Part shown: positions 42,325 to 52,026 of the stretch, piece by piece
Position numbering within the stretch: the stretch's first letter is position 1
Layout: each line of letters begins with the position of its first letter
Source of the DNA: Anaerolineae bacterium
Lineage (GTDB): Bacteria > Chloroflexota > Anaerolineae > Promineifilales > Promineifilaceae
Direction: 5' to 3'
Length of the DNA: 64,000 nt
Assembly: GCA_020848035.1 (NCBI GenBank)
Contig: JADLAX010000074.1
Span: forward strand, 1-64,000
The notes under the pieces: model-generated
Database searches by the model: none
What the model saw: only the letters and a program-made list of their open reading frames with translations
Told to the model about the DNA's origin: nothing
Translations under genes and position numbers: made by a program

Positions 42325-45091
42325 TCGCGGTAATCACAAGCTCACTGTCCAGCGGGATAAAATCACGGCCGTTTTGCGCCACCAGCCGCGTCCCACTCAC
42401 CGGATCATACAGCCCCACCACCAGATTGGCACGCCCGCTAAACGACGGGTCGCGCAGGCGCACCTCGTGTACATCCACCAGGAACTCACCGGGCAGCCAG
42501 CTGGTCGTCGGGCGGCTGCCGTTCACCGGCAGGCCATCGTGCTGGCCAATTAAGTTGCCCGCCTCGTCCAGCAAATGCACAAAAACGGTATAACTGCTGC
42601 CAAACGGTACCTCGCCCGCCTGCCACACCAGGGTCAGCGGCAGCGCGTCAGCGGCGGCAAATTCGGTTTGCGGCAGGCTGTAACCCAGCAAAACGGCCGA
42701 ATCGCCCACCGCTTCATTCACCACCACATCGACCGGCGGCTGGGTAAACTGCCGGGCCGTGGTCGAAATGGTGAGGTTGGTAACGGCCGTTACCTCATCC
42801 TCCACCGCCACCACCAGTTGTGCCGGACCTTCAGCCGCCGCCGGAATGGCCAAAAAACGATGCTCCACCACCACCTCTCCCGCCTGCCACAACTGGGTTG
42901 GATAGCGCCCCAGCGCCGGCGCGCCAACCGATTCCACCAGCACGTCATCCCCCTGCACCAGCGCCACACGCGGCTCGATGGCGGGCAGGTCGCCTTGTTC
43001 AGCCTGCCACTTCAGCACCACCAGCAGCGACTGCCCCGGCGCAATTTCCTGCCGATCCACCCCCGCCGCCAGCAAGGTCAGGCCATCGCCAAAAGTGGTG
43101 GGCATCAGCAACGGTGGCAGTGAATCGGCCAATTCGTAGGGATTGGCCACCCCCACCGGCGGCGACAGGCTGACCTGGCCCAACACCACCTGCTGCCCGG
43201 CCACATCCACCCGCTCAACGGCCGTAATGCCCGCTTCCGTTTCGGTGTAGAGCGACAGATCCACAGCAAACGTCAGCGGCGGCGTGCCCGGCGCAAGCGG
43301 CAGGCGATGGTAGGTGATCACCGTCTCGCCAGCCGCCCACAGAGTTGTTGGGCGGTTGAGGGCATCCACCAGCGGCTCGTTCTGCTGCGCCAGGGGCAGG
43401 CCGTCGCTGTCCACCAGGCGCAGGGCGGCGTTGATGGGTCGTTCAATGGCTTCCGTCTTTTGCCAGGTGAGGGCGAGGGTAACGGCCGTATCTGCCGCCG
43501 CCGCCTGCTCCAACCACACACCCGTCAACCGCAGCGAACCAAACTGCGCCGCCGCTGGTTGAAAATCAGGCGGTCTAATTTCGGCATCCAGCTGGTAAAC
43601 CGCCACCTGAATGCCGTCAAAATCGAGCTGCTGCACCAGCCAGCCGCCCGATTCCAGCGCGAAGGGCAGCAGCCCCGCTGCCGCAGTCACGTCCGATTGG
43701 TCCATGACGCGCAGCAGGCGGCGCGGTTGGCCCGACCAGTCAGCCAGGTCCGGCCACAGCGTATCGGGCCGCACCTGCGCGGGCAGCACGATGGGCGTGT
43801 CGCCGCCGTACTCAAATTGGAAGGCGTAACCCGCGTACGGCAGCAAAATCAAATCGTCGGGCGTGGTCATCTCAGCCACGGCAGCGGCCACGCTCCGCAA
43901 ATCGTCCTTGGCATAGGCCGGGTCGAAAAAGTAATGCTGCAAGCCCCAACCAGACAGCCAGAGAAAGCAGACGGCCGTTCCCCCCCGCAGCCAATTGCCC
44001 AACCACAGCCATCGGCCCGACCAGTGCGTGGGCGTTAGCAAAACGGCCAGCAGCAGCACAAACCCGGCGGCAAACAGGGCAATGTAGCGCGGATGCGAGT
44101 AGGAGCGCACCAGCCAGACGCTAAAACCCAATGCCAGCGGACCAAGCCAGAACAGCAGCAGGGTGCCGGTGCTGGCTTTTGCCTGCCGCCGGGCCAGCCA
44201 GGGCCACAGCAGCAGCACGATAAGCAAAATGAAGAAGATGAGGGCTAACGGCCGTACCCCCGGTTTATCAATCACGTTCACCAGCCCGGTGAGATGAAAA
44301 CCCCACACCTGCGGCAGCACAAATTCCCAGGCGGGCGGTTCGGTCACCGACCCGGCCAGGCTGGCTTCCGCCTGCACCGCCGACCAGTTCAGCAGCACGC
44401 CCACCGCCCAGGGCAGGCTGGCCAATCCGGCCACCACCTGCACCTTCAACCAGGTGCCAAGATGAGGGCCACGCCACAGCTTAAAGAGCAGCCACAGGTT
44501 CACAAAAAGCAGCAAAAAGAGCGCGTTGTAGTGCAGATGCAGCGTCACCCACTCCACCACGCCCAGCGCCAGCCACCGCCGCCGGGTTGGTGTTCCCAGG
44601 CCAATTTCCCAGGCGAGCCACAGCAGCAGCAGGTACACCAGCGGCAAAAAGGCATAGGCGCGCAGCTCCTGGCCATACACAATGCTGAGGGACCAAACGG
44701 CCGTAACCACCAAGCCAATCGTGGCGCTGCTCCGGCCAAACCAGCGGCGCAGCACGGCATACACCAGCGCCAGCTGCAAAAAGCTGCCCAGCACCGATGA
44801 GTACCGGGCGGCAAACACGGTGGTGCCCGTCAGCGCCACCCAGAGTTTGAGCAGAAAAAAGTAGAGCGGCGGATGAATGTTCACCACCCGGTTGGCCACA
44901 ATCTCGGCCAGGCTGGACGTGGCCAGGTGCAGGCTGATGCCTTCATCCCACCACAAACTTTGGCCGTCCAGCAAAAAGAGGCGCAGCCAGAAGGCCAGCA
45001 GCAAAATGGGCAGCAGCCAGAGCCAGCGACCCAAAATAGCTGCTGTGGCCGGTGTCCCCACCGTGCCACCCTCTTGCCGAATCAGGCTCAT
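42317..45091 (-). CDS. GT39/PMT-like membrane glycosyltransferase with extracytoplasmic modules
   Basis: 924 aa. The N-terminal GT-C core (about 22-400) shows the PMT_2 signature: TM1 followed by LDGQSLWWDEGISLHLAT (Asp-Glu catalytic pair) and NIHPPLYFFLLKLWVALTG. About eleven TM helices follow. Residues 440-924 are extracytoplasmic beta-rich repeats, the last being YTVFVHLLDEAGNLIGQHDGLP, TSWLPGEFLVD and LVVGLYDPVSGTRL. It probably transfers a sugar from a polyprenyl phosphate donor to a protein or lipid acceptor outside the membrane. The ATG overlaps the upstream stop (ATGA). Confidence 0.82.
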   Translation of the reverse strand: MSLIRQEGGTVGTPATAAILGRWLWLLPILLLAFWLRLFLLDGQSLWWDEGISLHLATSSLAEIVANRVVNIHPPLYFFLLKLWVALTGTTVFAARYSSVLGSFLQLALVYAVLRRWFGRSSATIGLVVTAVWSLSIVYGQELRAYAFLPLVYLLLLWLAWEIGLGTPTRRRWLALGVVEWVTLHLHYNALFLLLFVNLWLLFKLWRGPHLGTWLKVQVVAGLASLPWAVGVLLNWSAVQAEASLAGSVTEPPAWEFVLPQVWGFHLTGLVNVIDKPGVRPLALIFFILLIVLLLWPWLARRQAKASTGTLLLFWLGPLALGFSVWLVRSYSHPRYIALFAAGFVLLLAVLLTPTHWSGRWLWLGNWLRGGTAVCFLWLSGWGLQHYFFDPAYAKDDLRSVAAAVAEMTTPDDLILLPYAGYAFQFEYGGDTPIVLPAQVRPDTLWPDLADWSGQPRRLLRVMDQSDVTAAAGLLPFALESGGWLVQQLDFDGIQVAVYQLDAEIRPPDFQPAAAQFGSLRLTGVWLEQAAAADTAVTLALTWQKTEAIERPINAALRLVDSDGLPLAQQNEPLVDALNRPTTLWAAGETVITYHRLPLAPGTPPLTFAVDLSLYTETEAGITAVERVDVAGQQVVLGQVSLSPPVGVANPYELADSLPPLLMPTTFGDGLTLLAAGVDRQEIAPGQSLLVVLKWQAEQGDLPAIEPRVALVQGDDVLVESVGAPALGRYPTQLWQAGEVVVEHRFLAIPAAAEGPAQLVVAVEDEVTAVTNLTISTTARQFTQPPVDVVVNEAVGDSAVLLGYSLPQTEFAAADALPLTLVWQAGEVPFGSSYTVFVHLLDEAGNLIGQHDGLPVNGSRPTTSWLPGEFLVDVHEVRLRDPSFSGRANLVVGLYDPVSGTRLVAQNGRDFIPLDSELVITANE

Positions 45092-47997
45092 CGCCCCACC
45101 TCCAGCAGCTGCGGCAAAACAAACTGGTCACCGGGCAGCGCCGCACCATCTTCGGCCACGATGGGCAGGCGCACGCCGCTGGCCGCCGGGTACAGCCCCA
45201 GCCTAATCTGGTACGTGCCCGCTGGCGCATCTTCCGGCAGCGCAATGGCATATTCATCGATGATCACCTGCCCGTCGGCCCAGGTGTTGCCCGGCAGCCC
45301 ACCCGGCCACTGGTCGCCCTGGGCCACAATTTGCCCATCTGGCCCCACCAGATGGACAAAGGTGGCTAAAATTTCGTCTGGCGGGCGGTCCACCTGCCAG
45401 AACAGGGTGAGCTGCACCGGAGTGCCGGGTACGGCCGTTACCGTCTCCAAATCATAGCCGCGCAAGCTAACCACATCGCCAAAGCGCAGCCAAACCGGCT
45501 GGCCCACGTCATCGGGCAAGTTGAACAAGCGGTCTGGCGAGACGACGGTGAGCTGGCCAAGCTGAATGGCGGGAGTTTTGAGAGAACGGCCGTCACCCTC
45601 CACCACTTCCACCTGCAAAGCATATGTGCCCGCCGCCAGCGCCGCCGGGACCGGCAGCGCATATTTTTCGTGAATCACCTGCCCCGCCTGCCACAAGGCG
45701 CTGTCAAACCGACTCAGCGGCACGGTGGCCAGCGGCACCTCATCGGCGCGGAATTGAAGTTGCAGGTTGCTCGGCAAAACGGCCGCTGCCTGCCAAAACA
45801 GATCCACCGTAAAGTTTCCAGCTGTGAGCACGTTGGCGGGCAAATCGGTCTGGCCTAAAAACAGCAAAGCGCCGTCCAGGGTGGGCTGGGGTTGGGTCGT
45901 TAAGGTCAACAGTTCAGCATCCAACAGCGGCTGAGCTCTTAAATCAAGCTCAGCCAGCGGCTGAACGACACCGGCAAAACGGCCGTCTGCTGCCAAAACC
46001 GGCAATTGCGCCCCACCCTCGGCGGCGAACAAGGTCAGCTCCACACGATAACGAGCCGGTGGTAAGCCTGGCGGCAGTTCCAGCGGGTAGCGCCAGATGG
46101 GCTGTTCATCTGGCTGCCAGTTTTCCGGATAAAAGTAGACTTCATTCAGCAGCGGCATTTCCAGCTGGGACCAAAGCTGGTCATTTTCATCCAGCAGGCG
46201 AAGCTGGACGTTGAAACGGCCGTCCACCGGCTGCACCAACTGCCACTGCCCATACACGTCGAGCGCCTCATCGTGAACGGCCGTACCCGCCGCCACCAAA
46301 CGGATCTGCTCACCAAACTGGCTCGATTGTGGCTGCCAGGTTATATCTGGCGCGATGGGGTTGTCATTGGCAAAAATCCACGCCTGATCCGCGCCATCGT
46401 AACGAATGACGTGCAGCAGCGTTTGCCCAAAGCGTAAATGCGCCGCGCCGAAATAAGAATCTTGATAACCGCCCAGTGTTTCCACCACGTAATCGGCTGT
46501 GGCCGCGTTGCTGCCATGGCGCACCAATGTTATGCCAGGAAAAAATGGCGCAAAGGCGGGACCGATGCCCGCCACGGCCGTTTTCTCGGCCGCGTCTGGT
46601 TGTTCAGCCAGCCACTGCGCCGCCGCACTCACCGCCTCGCCCCAGCCCAGCGGCATCACGCGCACAGCCAGCCTCGGGCCACCGACGAGTGGATTGTAGG
46701 CATTGAGCAGGTAGGGTACGGCCGTTCCCAGGTACAGCAGCCCAATAAGCGCACTGGCCACCGTAACACGCCGGGTCCAGGACGGCCGTTGCCGCAAAAA
46801 GACGCCCCAGCCCAGCGTCCCCAGCAAAAAGAGCAGCGGCAGTGCGGGCAGCAAATAGCGGTCGTACTTGCGCGTGGCAACCGTCAGCACAACCATCAAA
46901 AAGAGGGGCCAGGTGGCGGCGATGAGGCGATACGGCCGTTGCCACCACCCCACGGGCCAGCGCCGCCGCACACCTTGCCACAACCCCACCAACAACCCGG
47001 CGAACACCACCGGATGCAGGCGAAAAGCCAGCGCCACCGGATAAAAAATCGAATCACCCGGATGATCCGTTAAAGTGATTCCCAGAAAAAACGTGGGGAT
47101 TCGTATTTCTTCAGACTCGTGGAACAGCGTGTTGAGAATGGTCTGGTAAACGGCCGTTGGCTGCGACCACAGCGCGGGCAGCAGCACAAACTGCACCAAA
47201 ACGGCCGTCCCCAACCAAAGTAGCCCCATCGTGATAAATTGTCGCCACTGGCTGCGCCGGGCGAGCAGGCAAACCAGCAGCACCAAAGCCGTAAAAGCCC
47301 ACAGCGTCAAAGCCGCCGATTTGGTTAACAGGGCACATCCAGCCGCCGCTCCAGAAACGGCCGTCAGCATAAATGGGACGCGGCGAAACGCGGCTGAACG
47401 CAGATTTTTGGTACTGTCCAGGGCTAAGGCCAGGGCCAGCAGGGAAATCGTGGTGAAGGTGGTCAGCAGGCCATCCAGGTGCAGCAGGCCAGACAACCCG
47501 GCCACAAACGGGTCCAACGCCAGCAGCCCGGCAAACACGGCGGCCAGCGCCACCGGCACCAATCGCCGCGCCAGCCAAAAAATCACGACGATGCCCAGGC
47601 TGTTAAAGATGGCAACGGCCGTTCGTCCTGCGCTCAAAAAAGTAGCCAGTTGGGGGAAAGCGGCCGTATTTTCCGGGGCCAGCCAGGCCAGGTGGGTGAT
47701 CCAATCGTAGGTGGCGGCGGTAGACGGCCGTAGCCACAGCTGAATTTGCAGCCCAACCGCCCCCAACCAGGTCGTGATCACGCCGGGATGACCCGTGGTG
47801 AGCGTGTCCGCCCAGCGTCCCTCAGCCAGCGCCTGGTGAAACAACACCGAACGGTGTACCCAGTTTAGCTCGTCGGGTGTAATGTACCGGCCCAGGGGCA
47901 GCAATCGCGGCAGCAGCGCCACAAAAAAGAGCACGAGAACAAACAGAGGCGAGTGTGGGAAGTTAGACGGCCGTTGCCGCCGCAGAAACGATCTCAT
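45088..47997 (-). CDS. GT39-like membrane glycosyltransferase with extracytoplasmic modules
   Basis: About 969 aa. The GT-C core begins LFVLVLFFVALLPRLLPLGRY followed by ITPDELNWVHRS (Asp-Glu in the first loop) and TGHPGVITTWLGAVG, with about eleven TM helices to residue 450. The large extracytoplasmic C-terminal part (about 480-969) holds at least two beta modules, ending LATFVHLVGPDGQIVAQGD, NTWADGQVIID and IRLGLYPAASGVRL. The start is either the ATG at 47997, which lies 7 nt after a TATGAT -10 box, or the in-frame ATG at 48009. It is the first gene of the three-gene GT-C operon. Confidence 0.8.
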   Translation of the reverse strand: MRSFLRRQRPSNFPHSPLFVLVLFFVALLPRLLPLGRYITPDELNWVHRSVLFHQALAEGRWADTLTTGHPGVITTWLGAVGLQIQLWLRPSTAATYDWITHLAWLAPENTAAFPQLATFLSAGRTAVAIFNSLGIVVIFWLARRLVPVALAAVFAGLLALDPFVAGLSGLLHLDGLLTTFTTISLLALALALDSTKNLRSAAFRRVPFMLTAVSGAAAGCALLTKSAALTLWAFTALVLLVCLLARRSQWRQFITMGLLWLGTAVLVQFVLLPALWSQPTAVYQTILNTLFHESEEIRIPTFFLGITLTDHPGDSIFYPVALAFRLHPVVFAGLLVGLWQGVRRRWPVGWWQRPYRLIAATWPLFLMVVLTVATRKYDRYLLPALPLLFLLGTLGWGVFLRQRPSWTRRVTVASALIGLLYLGTAVPYLLNAYNPLVGGPRLAVRVMPLGWGEAVSAAAQWLAEQPDAAEKTAVAGIGPAFAPFFPGITLVRHGSNAATADYVVETLGGYQDSYFGAAHLRFGQTLLHVIRYDGADQAWIFANDNPIAPDITWQPQSSQFGEQIRLVAAGTAVHDEALDVYGQWQLVQPVDGRFNVQLRLLDENDQLWSQLEMPLLNEVYFYPENWQPDEQPIWRYPLELPPGLPPARYRVELTLFAAEGGAQLPVLAADGRFAGVVQPLAELDLRAQPLLDAELLTLTTQPQPTLDGALLFLGQTDLPANVLTAGNFTVDLFWQAAAVLPSNLQLQFRADEVPLATVPLSRFDSALWQAGQVIHEKYALPVPAALAAGTYALQVEVVEGDGRSLKTPAIQLGQLTVVSPDRLFNLPDDVGQPVWLRFGDVVSLRGYDLETVTAVPGTPVQLTLFWQVDRPPDEILATFVHLVGPDGQIVAQGDQWPGGLPGNTWADGQVIIDEYAIALPEDAPAGTYQIRLGLYPAASGVRLPIVAEDGAALPGDQFVLPQLLEVGR

Positions 47998-48113
47998 TCC
48001 CCCAATCATAGCGCAAAGCCTGTCAGGCGAATAATCTATTTATCCAACATCATCTCGACCAAACTGGGCCATGCAATCACAGTATGAACATCATTAACAG
48101 GAGTACCGTTATA

Positions 48114-48141
48114 TTGCCTGCCCAATTAAACTCAGTATAAT
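48114..48141 (+). promoter_or_regulatory. Sigma-70-type promoter of the S1-domain gene
   Basis: TTGCCT (48114-48119), a 16 bp spacer and a perfect TATAAT (48136-48141). The predicted transcription start at about 48148 lies 2 nt before the ATG of a 13-codon open frame that overlaps the S1 gene's start. Confidence 0.72.
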
Positions 48142-48149
48142 CAGGGAAA

Positions 48150-48191
48150 ATGCCCATGTTGGTAAAAGAAAGTGAGGACGAAGAGTTTTGA
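48150..48191 (+). CDS. Possible 13-codon leader peptide overlapping the S1-domain gene
   Basis: ATG at 48150 opens MPMLVKESEDEEF and stops at TGA 48189-48191, which overlaps the TTG start codon (48188-48190) of the next gene. With the -10 box ending at 48141 this ATG would be at the very 5' end of the mRNA. A leaderless mini-ORF would bring ribosomes to the weak TTG start by coupling. Evidence is positional only. Confidence 0.4.
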   Translation: MPMLVKESEDEEF

Positions 48192-49336
48192 GTGACAACG
48201 TAGCACAACTAGGAGGGGGCGAACACAGCCACCCAATGGAGTTTCTTCTAGCCGAGGAGCTCAACTTACCCAAAATTGGTGAAACACGTCGAGGTTGGGT
48301 AATCGAACACCGTAATAATGCAATCCTGATCGATATTGGCGCAAAGTCAGAAGGTGTCATTTCTGGCGCTGAGCTGCAAAATATGGATGACGATACCCGC
48401 GAGCTGTTGGGCGTGGGGAATGAAGTGACGGTCTTTGTCGTCAATACAGAAGACCAGCACGGCAATGTCGTCGTTTCCTTTGCCAAAGCGGCCGAAGAAA
48501 TGGACTGGACCCGCGCTGAAGAACTTTTAGCGTCGCAAGACGTCTATAAAGGCAAGATTATTGGTCAAAACAAGGGTGGCATCCTGGTTAAGTTGGGCCA
48601 GCTGCGCGGCTTCATTCCCAATTCACAAATCAGCCGCCGCCGTGGCAATGACGAAGGCAAGAGCAAACCAGCCACCAATATCATCCAAACCAAAGTCATT
48701 GAGGTGGATCGTAAGCGAGGCCGTTTAATCTTGTCTGAAAGAGCCGCCGAAAAAGAAGCGCGTCAGGCCAAACGGGCCCAACTGCTTAGCAGTCTGCGCG
48801 AAGGCAGCATCTTAAAAGGACGCGTAATCAACCTCGCCGACTTTGGCGCTTTCATTGATGTGGGCGGCGTGGAAGGATTGGTCCATTTGTCTGAACTGAG
48901 CTGGAAACGTGTCAACGCTCCGGCCGACATTTTGGCTGTTGGTAATGAAGTTGAAGTGTATGTCCTGAATATTGATCAAGATCGGGAACGGCTGGCCCTC
49001 AGCTTGAAGCGTTTGGAACCAGATCCGTGGACCATCATTGATGAATATTACCAGGTTGGTCAATTGCTTGAGGCATCTATCACCAAGCTGACCAAATATG
49101 GGGCATTCGCTCGACTGGACGACGATTACGCACTCGAAGGGTTGATTCATATCTCAGAGTTATCTGAGAATCATGTCAATCATCCGCGAGATGTAGTACA
49201 ACCGTCACAAACTGTAACCGTCCGCATTATCCGTGTGGACAAAGACCAACGACAGTTGGGTTTAAGTATCAAACAAGTTGTTTCTGACAAATTCGTCGAA
49301 GCAGACCTGGAGAAATTAACAACTATCCAAGAGTAG
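48188..49336 (+). CDS. rpsA: Ribosomal protein S1-like, four S1 domains
   Basis: 382 aa with four S1 RNA-binding OB domains, starting near residues 35, 118, 204 and 289. Hallmarks are ILIDIGAKSEGVISGAEL, GGILVKLGQLRGFIPNSQI, GAFIDVGGVEGLVHLSEL and GAFARLDDDYALEGLIHISEL. It likely helps mRNA binding to the 30S subunit. It has four domains rather than the six of E. coli S1, as is common outside Proteobacteria. The start is a TTG with GAGGA about 10 nt upstream; an in-frame ATG at 48236 is the alternative. It contains no ACGGCCGT, unlike most neighbours. Confidence 0.88.
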   Translation: MSDNVAQLGGGEHSHPMEFLLAEELNLPKIGETRRGWVIEHRNNAILIDIGAKSEGVISGAELQNMDDDTRELLGVGNEVTVFVVNTEDQHGNVVVSFAKAAEEMDWTRAEELLASQDVYKGKIIGQNKGGILVKLGQLRGFIPNSQISRRRGNDEGKSKPATNIIQTKVIEVDRKRGRLILSERAAEKEARQAKRAQLLSSLREGSILKGRVINLADFGAFIDVGGVEGLVHLSELSWKRVNAPADILAVGNEVEVYVLNIDQDRERLALSLKRLEPDPWTIIDEYYQVGQLLEASITKLTKYGAFARLDDDYALEGLIHISELSENHVNHPRDVVQPSQTVTVRIIRVDKDQRQLGLSIKQVVSDKFVEADLEKLTTIQE

Positions 49337-49399
49337 TCAGACGTGGAGGGGAGCCGCTTTTGTTTGTAAACGGCCGTAGCCACTGACATTGGAATAGTT

Positions 49400-49453
49400 G
49401 TTCACCTGGTCCGCGGAGTCGAATGGTGAGAACCGAGGTGAGCACGGGTGAAC
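49400..49453 (+). promoter_or_regulatory. Possible start-codon hairpin in clpC leader
   Basis: GTTCACC (49400-49406) can pair with GGTGAAC (49447-49453), which includes the GTG start of clpC. An overlapping alternative is TCACCTGGT with ACCgAGGTGA, which covers the ribosome binding site. Either would hide the start at low temperature. Inference from base pairing only. Confidence 0.3.
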
Positions 49454-51949
49454 TCTAAAAATTGGGAACGTTTTACGCAACGCGCCAGGCGCGTGCTAAG
49501 TTTGGCCCAAGAAGAGGCTGAACGATTAAATCATAACTATATTGGCAGTGAGCATGTCCTGATTGGGCTGCTCCGGGAAGAAGGCGGTGTTGCGGGACGT
49601 GTGTTAAGGGAGCTAGGTCTGGATGCTGTGCGCGTTCAGGCCATGGTCGAAAGATTATCGGGTGGCCCCGGCACCAGAACCCCCTTCACCAAAATCGAAC
49701 TTTCCCCAAGCACCAAGCGGGTACTGGAGCTGGCGGTTGAAGAAGCCCGCCGCATGGGACAGCACTACATTAGCACAGAACATCTGTTGCTGGGTCTGGC
49801 CCGGCAAAACGAAGGTTTAGCCATTGATGTTTTGCGCAAGTTTGGCATCAGTGCCGAGCAAATTCGGCGGCAAACCCGCCGGATGCTGCGCGAAAGTCCC
49901 GTGGCGTCAAGCGAAACAACCAGCAGCCCCCCTCCCCGCCGCAGCGCCAAAAAAGAAAAGAGTAAAACGCCAATGGTCGATCAACTGGCAACCGATCTAA
50001 CCGCCCTGGCAGAAGAAAACAAGCTCGATCCCGTTATTGGACGGACAATGGAAATTGAGCGTGTGATTCAGATTTTGGCCCGCCGTACCAAGAACAATCC
50101 AGCGCTCATTGGCGAACCTGGGGTTGGAAAAACCGCCATCATTGAAGGGTTAGCCCAGCGCATTGTGGACGGCCGTGTGCCCGACATCTTGCACAACAAA
50201 CGGGTCCTTCAGCTAGACGTAGGTAGTCTGGTGGCCGGTACGATGTACCGTGGCCAGTTTGAAGAACGCCTCAAGCGCGTGATCGAAGAGCTCAAATCGA
50301 GCGACGCCATCTTGTTTATTGACGAAGTGCACATGCTGGTTGGGGCCGGTTCGGCGGGCAGCTCGGTTGACGCGGCCAACATCTTAAAACCGGCGCTGGC
50401 CCGTGGTGAACTGCAAACCATTGGGGCCACCACCCTGGAAGAGTACCGCAAGTACATCGAAAGTGACGCCGCCCTGGAGCGCCGTTTCCAGCCCATCCAC
50501 GTGGATGAACCGACGCCAGAAGAAAGCATTGAGATTCTGCACGGCATCAAGGGCGCTTACGAAAAGCACCACAATCTGTTTATCACCGAAGAAGCGATTG
50601 AAGCGGCCGTTCATCTTTCAACCCGCTACGTAACCGAGCGTTTCCTGCCCGACAAAGCGATTGACCTGATTGATGAAAGCGCCTCACGGGTGCGCATGTA
50701 TCGTGTGCCCCAGCCAGCGGACATTCGCGATGCGTATGATCAGCTGCGTGAAATTCGCGCCGAACGGATTCTGGCTGAAGACGACGGCCGTACCGAAGAC
50801 GTCATGCACCTGAACGAGCGCGAAGAAGAAATTCAGCGCCAACTCGACCAGCTGCGCGCAGGCAGCGCGGAGCAAGAAAAGTCGGTCAGCGTCACCGCTG
50901 AAGACATTGCTGAAGTGCTGTCGATGTGGACCGGCATTCCCATCTACCAGTTTACCCAAGAAGAGTCGGCCCGGCTGTTGGAAATGGAAACTGACCTGCG
51001 CAAGAGCATTGTGGGCCAGGGCGAAGCGATTGAAGCGATTGCCAAAGCGGTTCGTCGTGCGCGCGCCGGTCTCAAGGATCCACAGCGGCCGATTGGTTCC
51101 TTTATCTTTTTGGGTCCAACGGGCGTTGGCAAGACAGAGCTGACCAAAGCGTTGGCTAAGTTCCTCTTTGGCAGCGAAGATGCCCTGGTGCAGCTGGACA
51201 TGTCTGAATTCATGGAGCGGCACAACGTGGCTCGGCTGGTGGGTTCACCGCCAGGGTACGTGGGCTATGAAGATGCTGGCCAATTGACGGAAGCGGTGCG
51301 GCGACGGCCGTATTCCATCATCGTCTTTGATGAAATTGAAAAGGCCCATCCCGAAACCTTCAACATCCTGCTGCAAATCATGGAAGAAGGCCACCTGTCA
51401 GACGCCAAGGGGCAAAAGATCAACTTCCGCAACACCATTATCATCATGACCTCTAACGTAGGGGCAGACACGATTCGTCGTGGGCCGAACCTGGGCTTTG
51501 CCTTCCAGCGTGATGATGCCGTGGTGTCGCAGGAACAGCACAAGGAAATGCGCAAGACCCTCATGGACGAGCTTAAGCGCAAGTTCCGCCCTGAATTCAT
51601 TAACCGCGTCGACAGCATCATCGTTTTCCGCCAGCTGTCTAAAGAAGATATTCGCAAGATTGTGGATATTATTCTCGACGAAGTGAACCACCGGTTGGTC
51701 GAACACGACCTGACCATTGCGGCAACCGATGCTGCCCGGGATTGGCTGGGTGAACATGGCTACGATGCCGAATTTGGCGCCAGACCGCTGCGGCGACTCA
51801 TCCAAACTGAAGTCGAAGATCGTTTGTCGGATGCCGTATTGGCAGGCCGCTTCTCAACTGATGACGTGGTAACCATCGACGTTGAAGAAGGTGGTATTGT
51901 GCTCAAACACGAAAAAGAGGCAGCCTTGCCCGCCACTGATCCGGCATAG
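49448..51949 (+). CDS. clpC: ATP-dependent Clp protease ATP-binding subunit ClpC
   Basis: 833 aa Hsp100 unfoldase that feeds proteins to ClpP. The Clp N-domain repeats are at about 5-145 (RARRVLSLAQEEAERLNHNYIGSEHVLIGLL). AAA1 has Walker A GEPGVGKTAI near 221-230. A shortened middle domain with a UVR-like coiled coil follows (LNEREEEIQRQLDQL, about 455-470), then AAA2 with GPTGVGKTEL near 555-564 and the C-terminal D2-small domain. The GTG start at 49448 follows GAGGTGAG. No mcsA, mcsB or ctsR is adjacent. A bidirectional terminator follows. Confidence 0.96.
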   Translation: MNSKNWERFTQRARRVLSLAQEEAERLNHNYIGSEHVLIGLLREEGGVAGRVLRELGLDAVRVQAMVERLSGGPGTRTPFTKIELSPSTKRVLELAVEEARRMGQHYISTEHLLLGLARQNEGLAIDVLRKFGISAEQIRRQTRRMLRESPVASSETTSSPPPRRSAKKEKSKTPMVDQLATDLTALAEENKLDPVIGRTMEIERVIQILARRTKNNPALIGEPGVGKTAIIEGLAQRIVDGRVPDILHNKRVLQLDVGSLVAGTMYRGQFEERLKRVIEELKSSDAILFIDEVHMLVGAGSAGSSVDAANILKPALARGELQTIGATTLEEYRKYIESDAALERRFQPIHVDEPTPEESIEILHGIKGAYEKHHNLFITEEAIEAAVHLSTRYVTERFLPDKAIDLIDESASRVRMYRVPQPADIRDAYDQLREIRAERILAEDDGRTEDVMHLNEREEEIQRQLDQLRAGSAEQEKSVSVTAEDIAEVLSMWTGIPIYQFTQEESARLLEMETDLRKSIVGQGEAIEAIAKAVRRARAGLKDPQRPIGSFIFLGPTGVGKTELTKALAKFLFGSEDALVQLDMSEFMERHNVARLVGSPPGYVGYEDAGQLTEAVRRRPYSIIVFDEIEKAHPETFNILLQIMEEGHLSDAKGQKINFRNTIIIMTSNVGADTIRRGPNLGFAFQRDDAVVSQEQHKEMRKTLMDELKRKFRPEFINRVDSIIVFRQLSKEDIRKIVDIILDEVNHRLVEHDLTIAATDAARDWLGEHGYDAEFGARPLRRLIQTEVEDRLSDAVLAGRFSTDDVVTIDVEEGGIVLKHEKEAALPATDPA

Positions 51950-51972
51950 GTTCTATCAACCTACAAATCACC

Positions 51973-52008
51973 AAAAAAAAGCCCTGGATATTCCAGGGCT
52001 TTTTTTTT
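51973..52008. terminator. Bidirectional terminator between clpC and the LysM lipoprotein gene
   Basis: AAAAAAAAGCCCTGGA and TCCAGGGCTTTTTTTT form a perfect stem with a TAT loop, with A and T runs on either side, so it works for both converging genes. Confidence 0.95.
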
Positions 52009-52026
52009 GCCAACTTGCCAGATCAA

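Noticed and set aside
42317..48009. Long plus-strand frames opposite the GT39-like genes
   Set aside because: They are antisense shadows with His/Gln/Arg-rich composition; the minus-strand frames have clear TM patterns and the DE motifs of GT-C enzymes.
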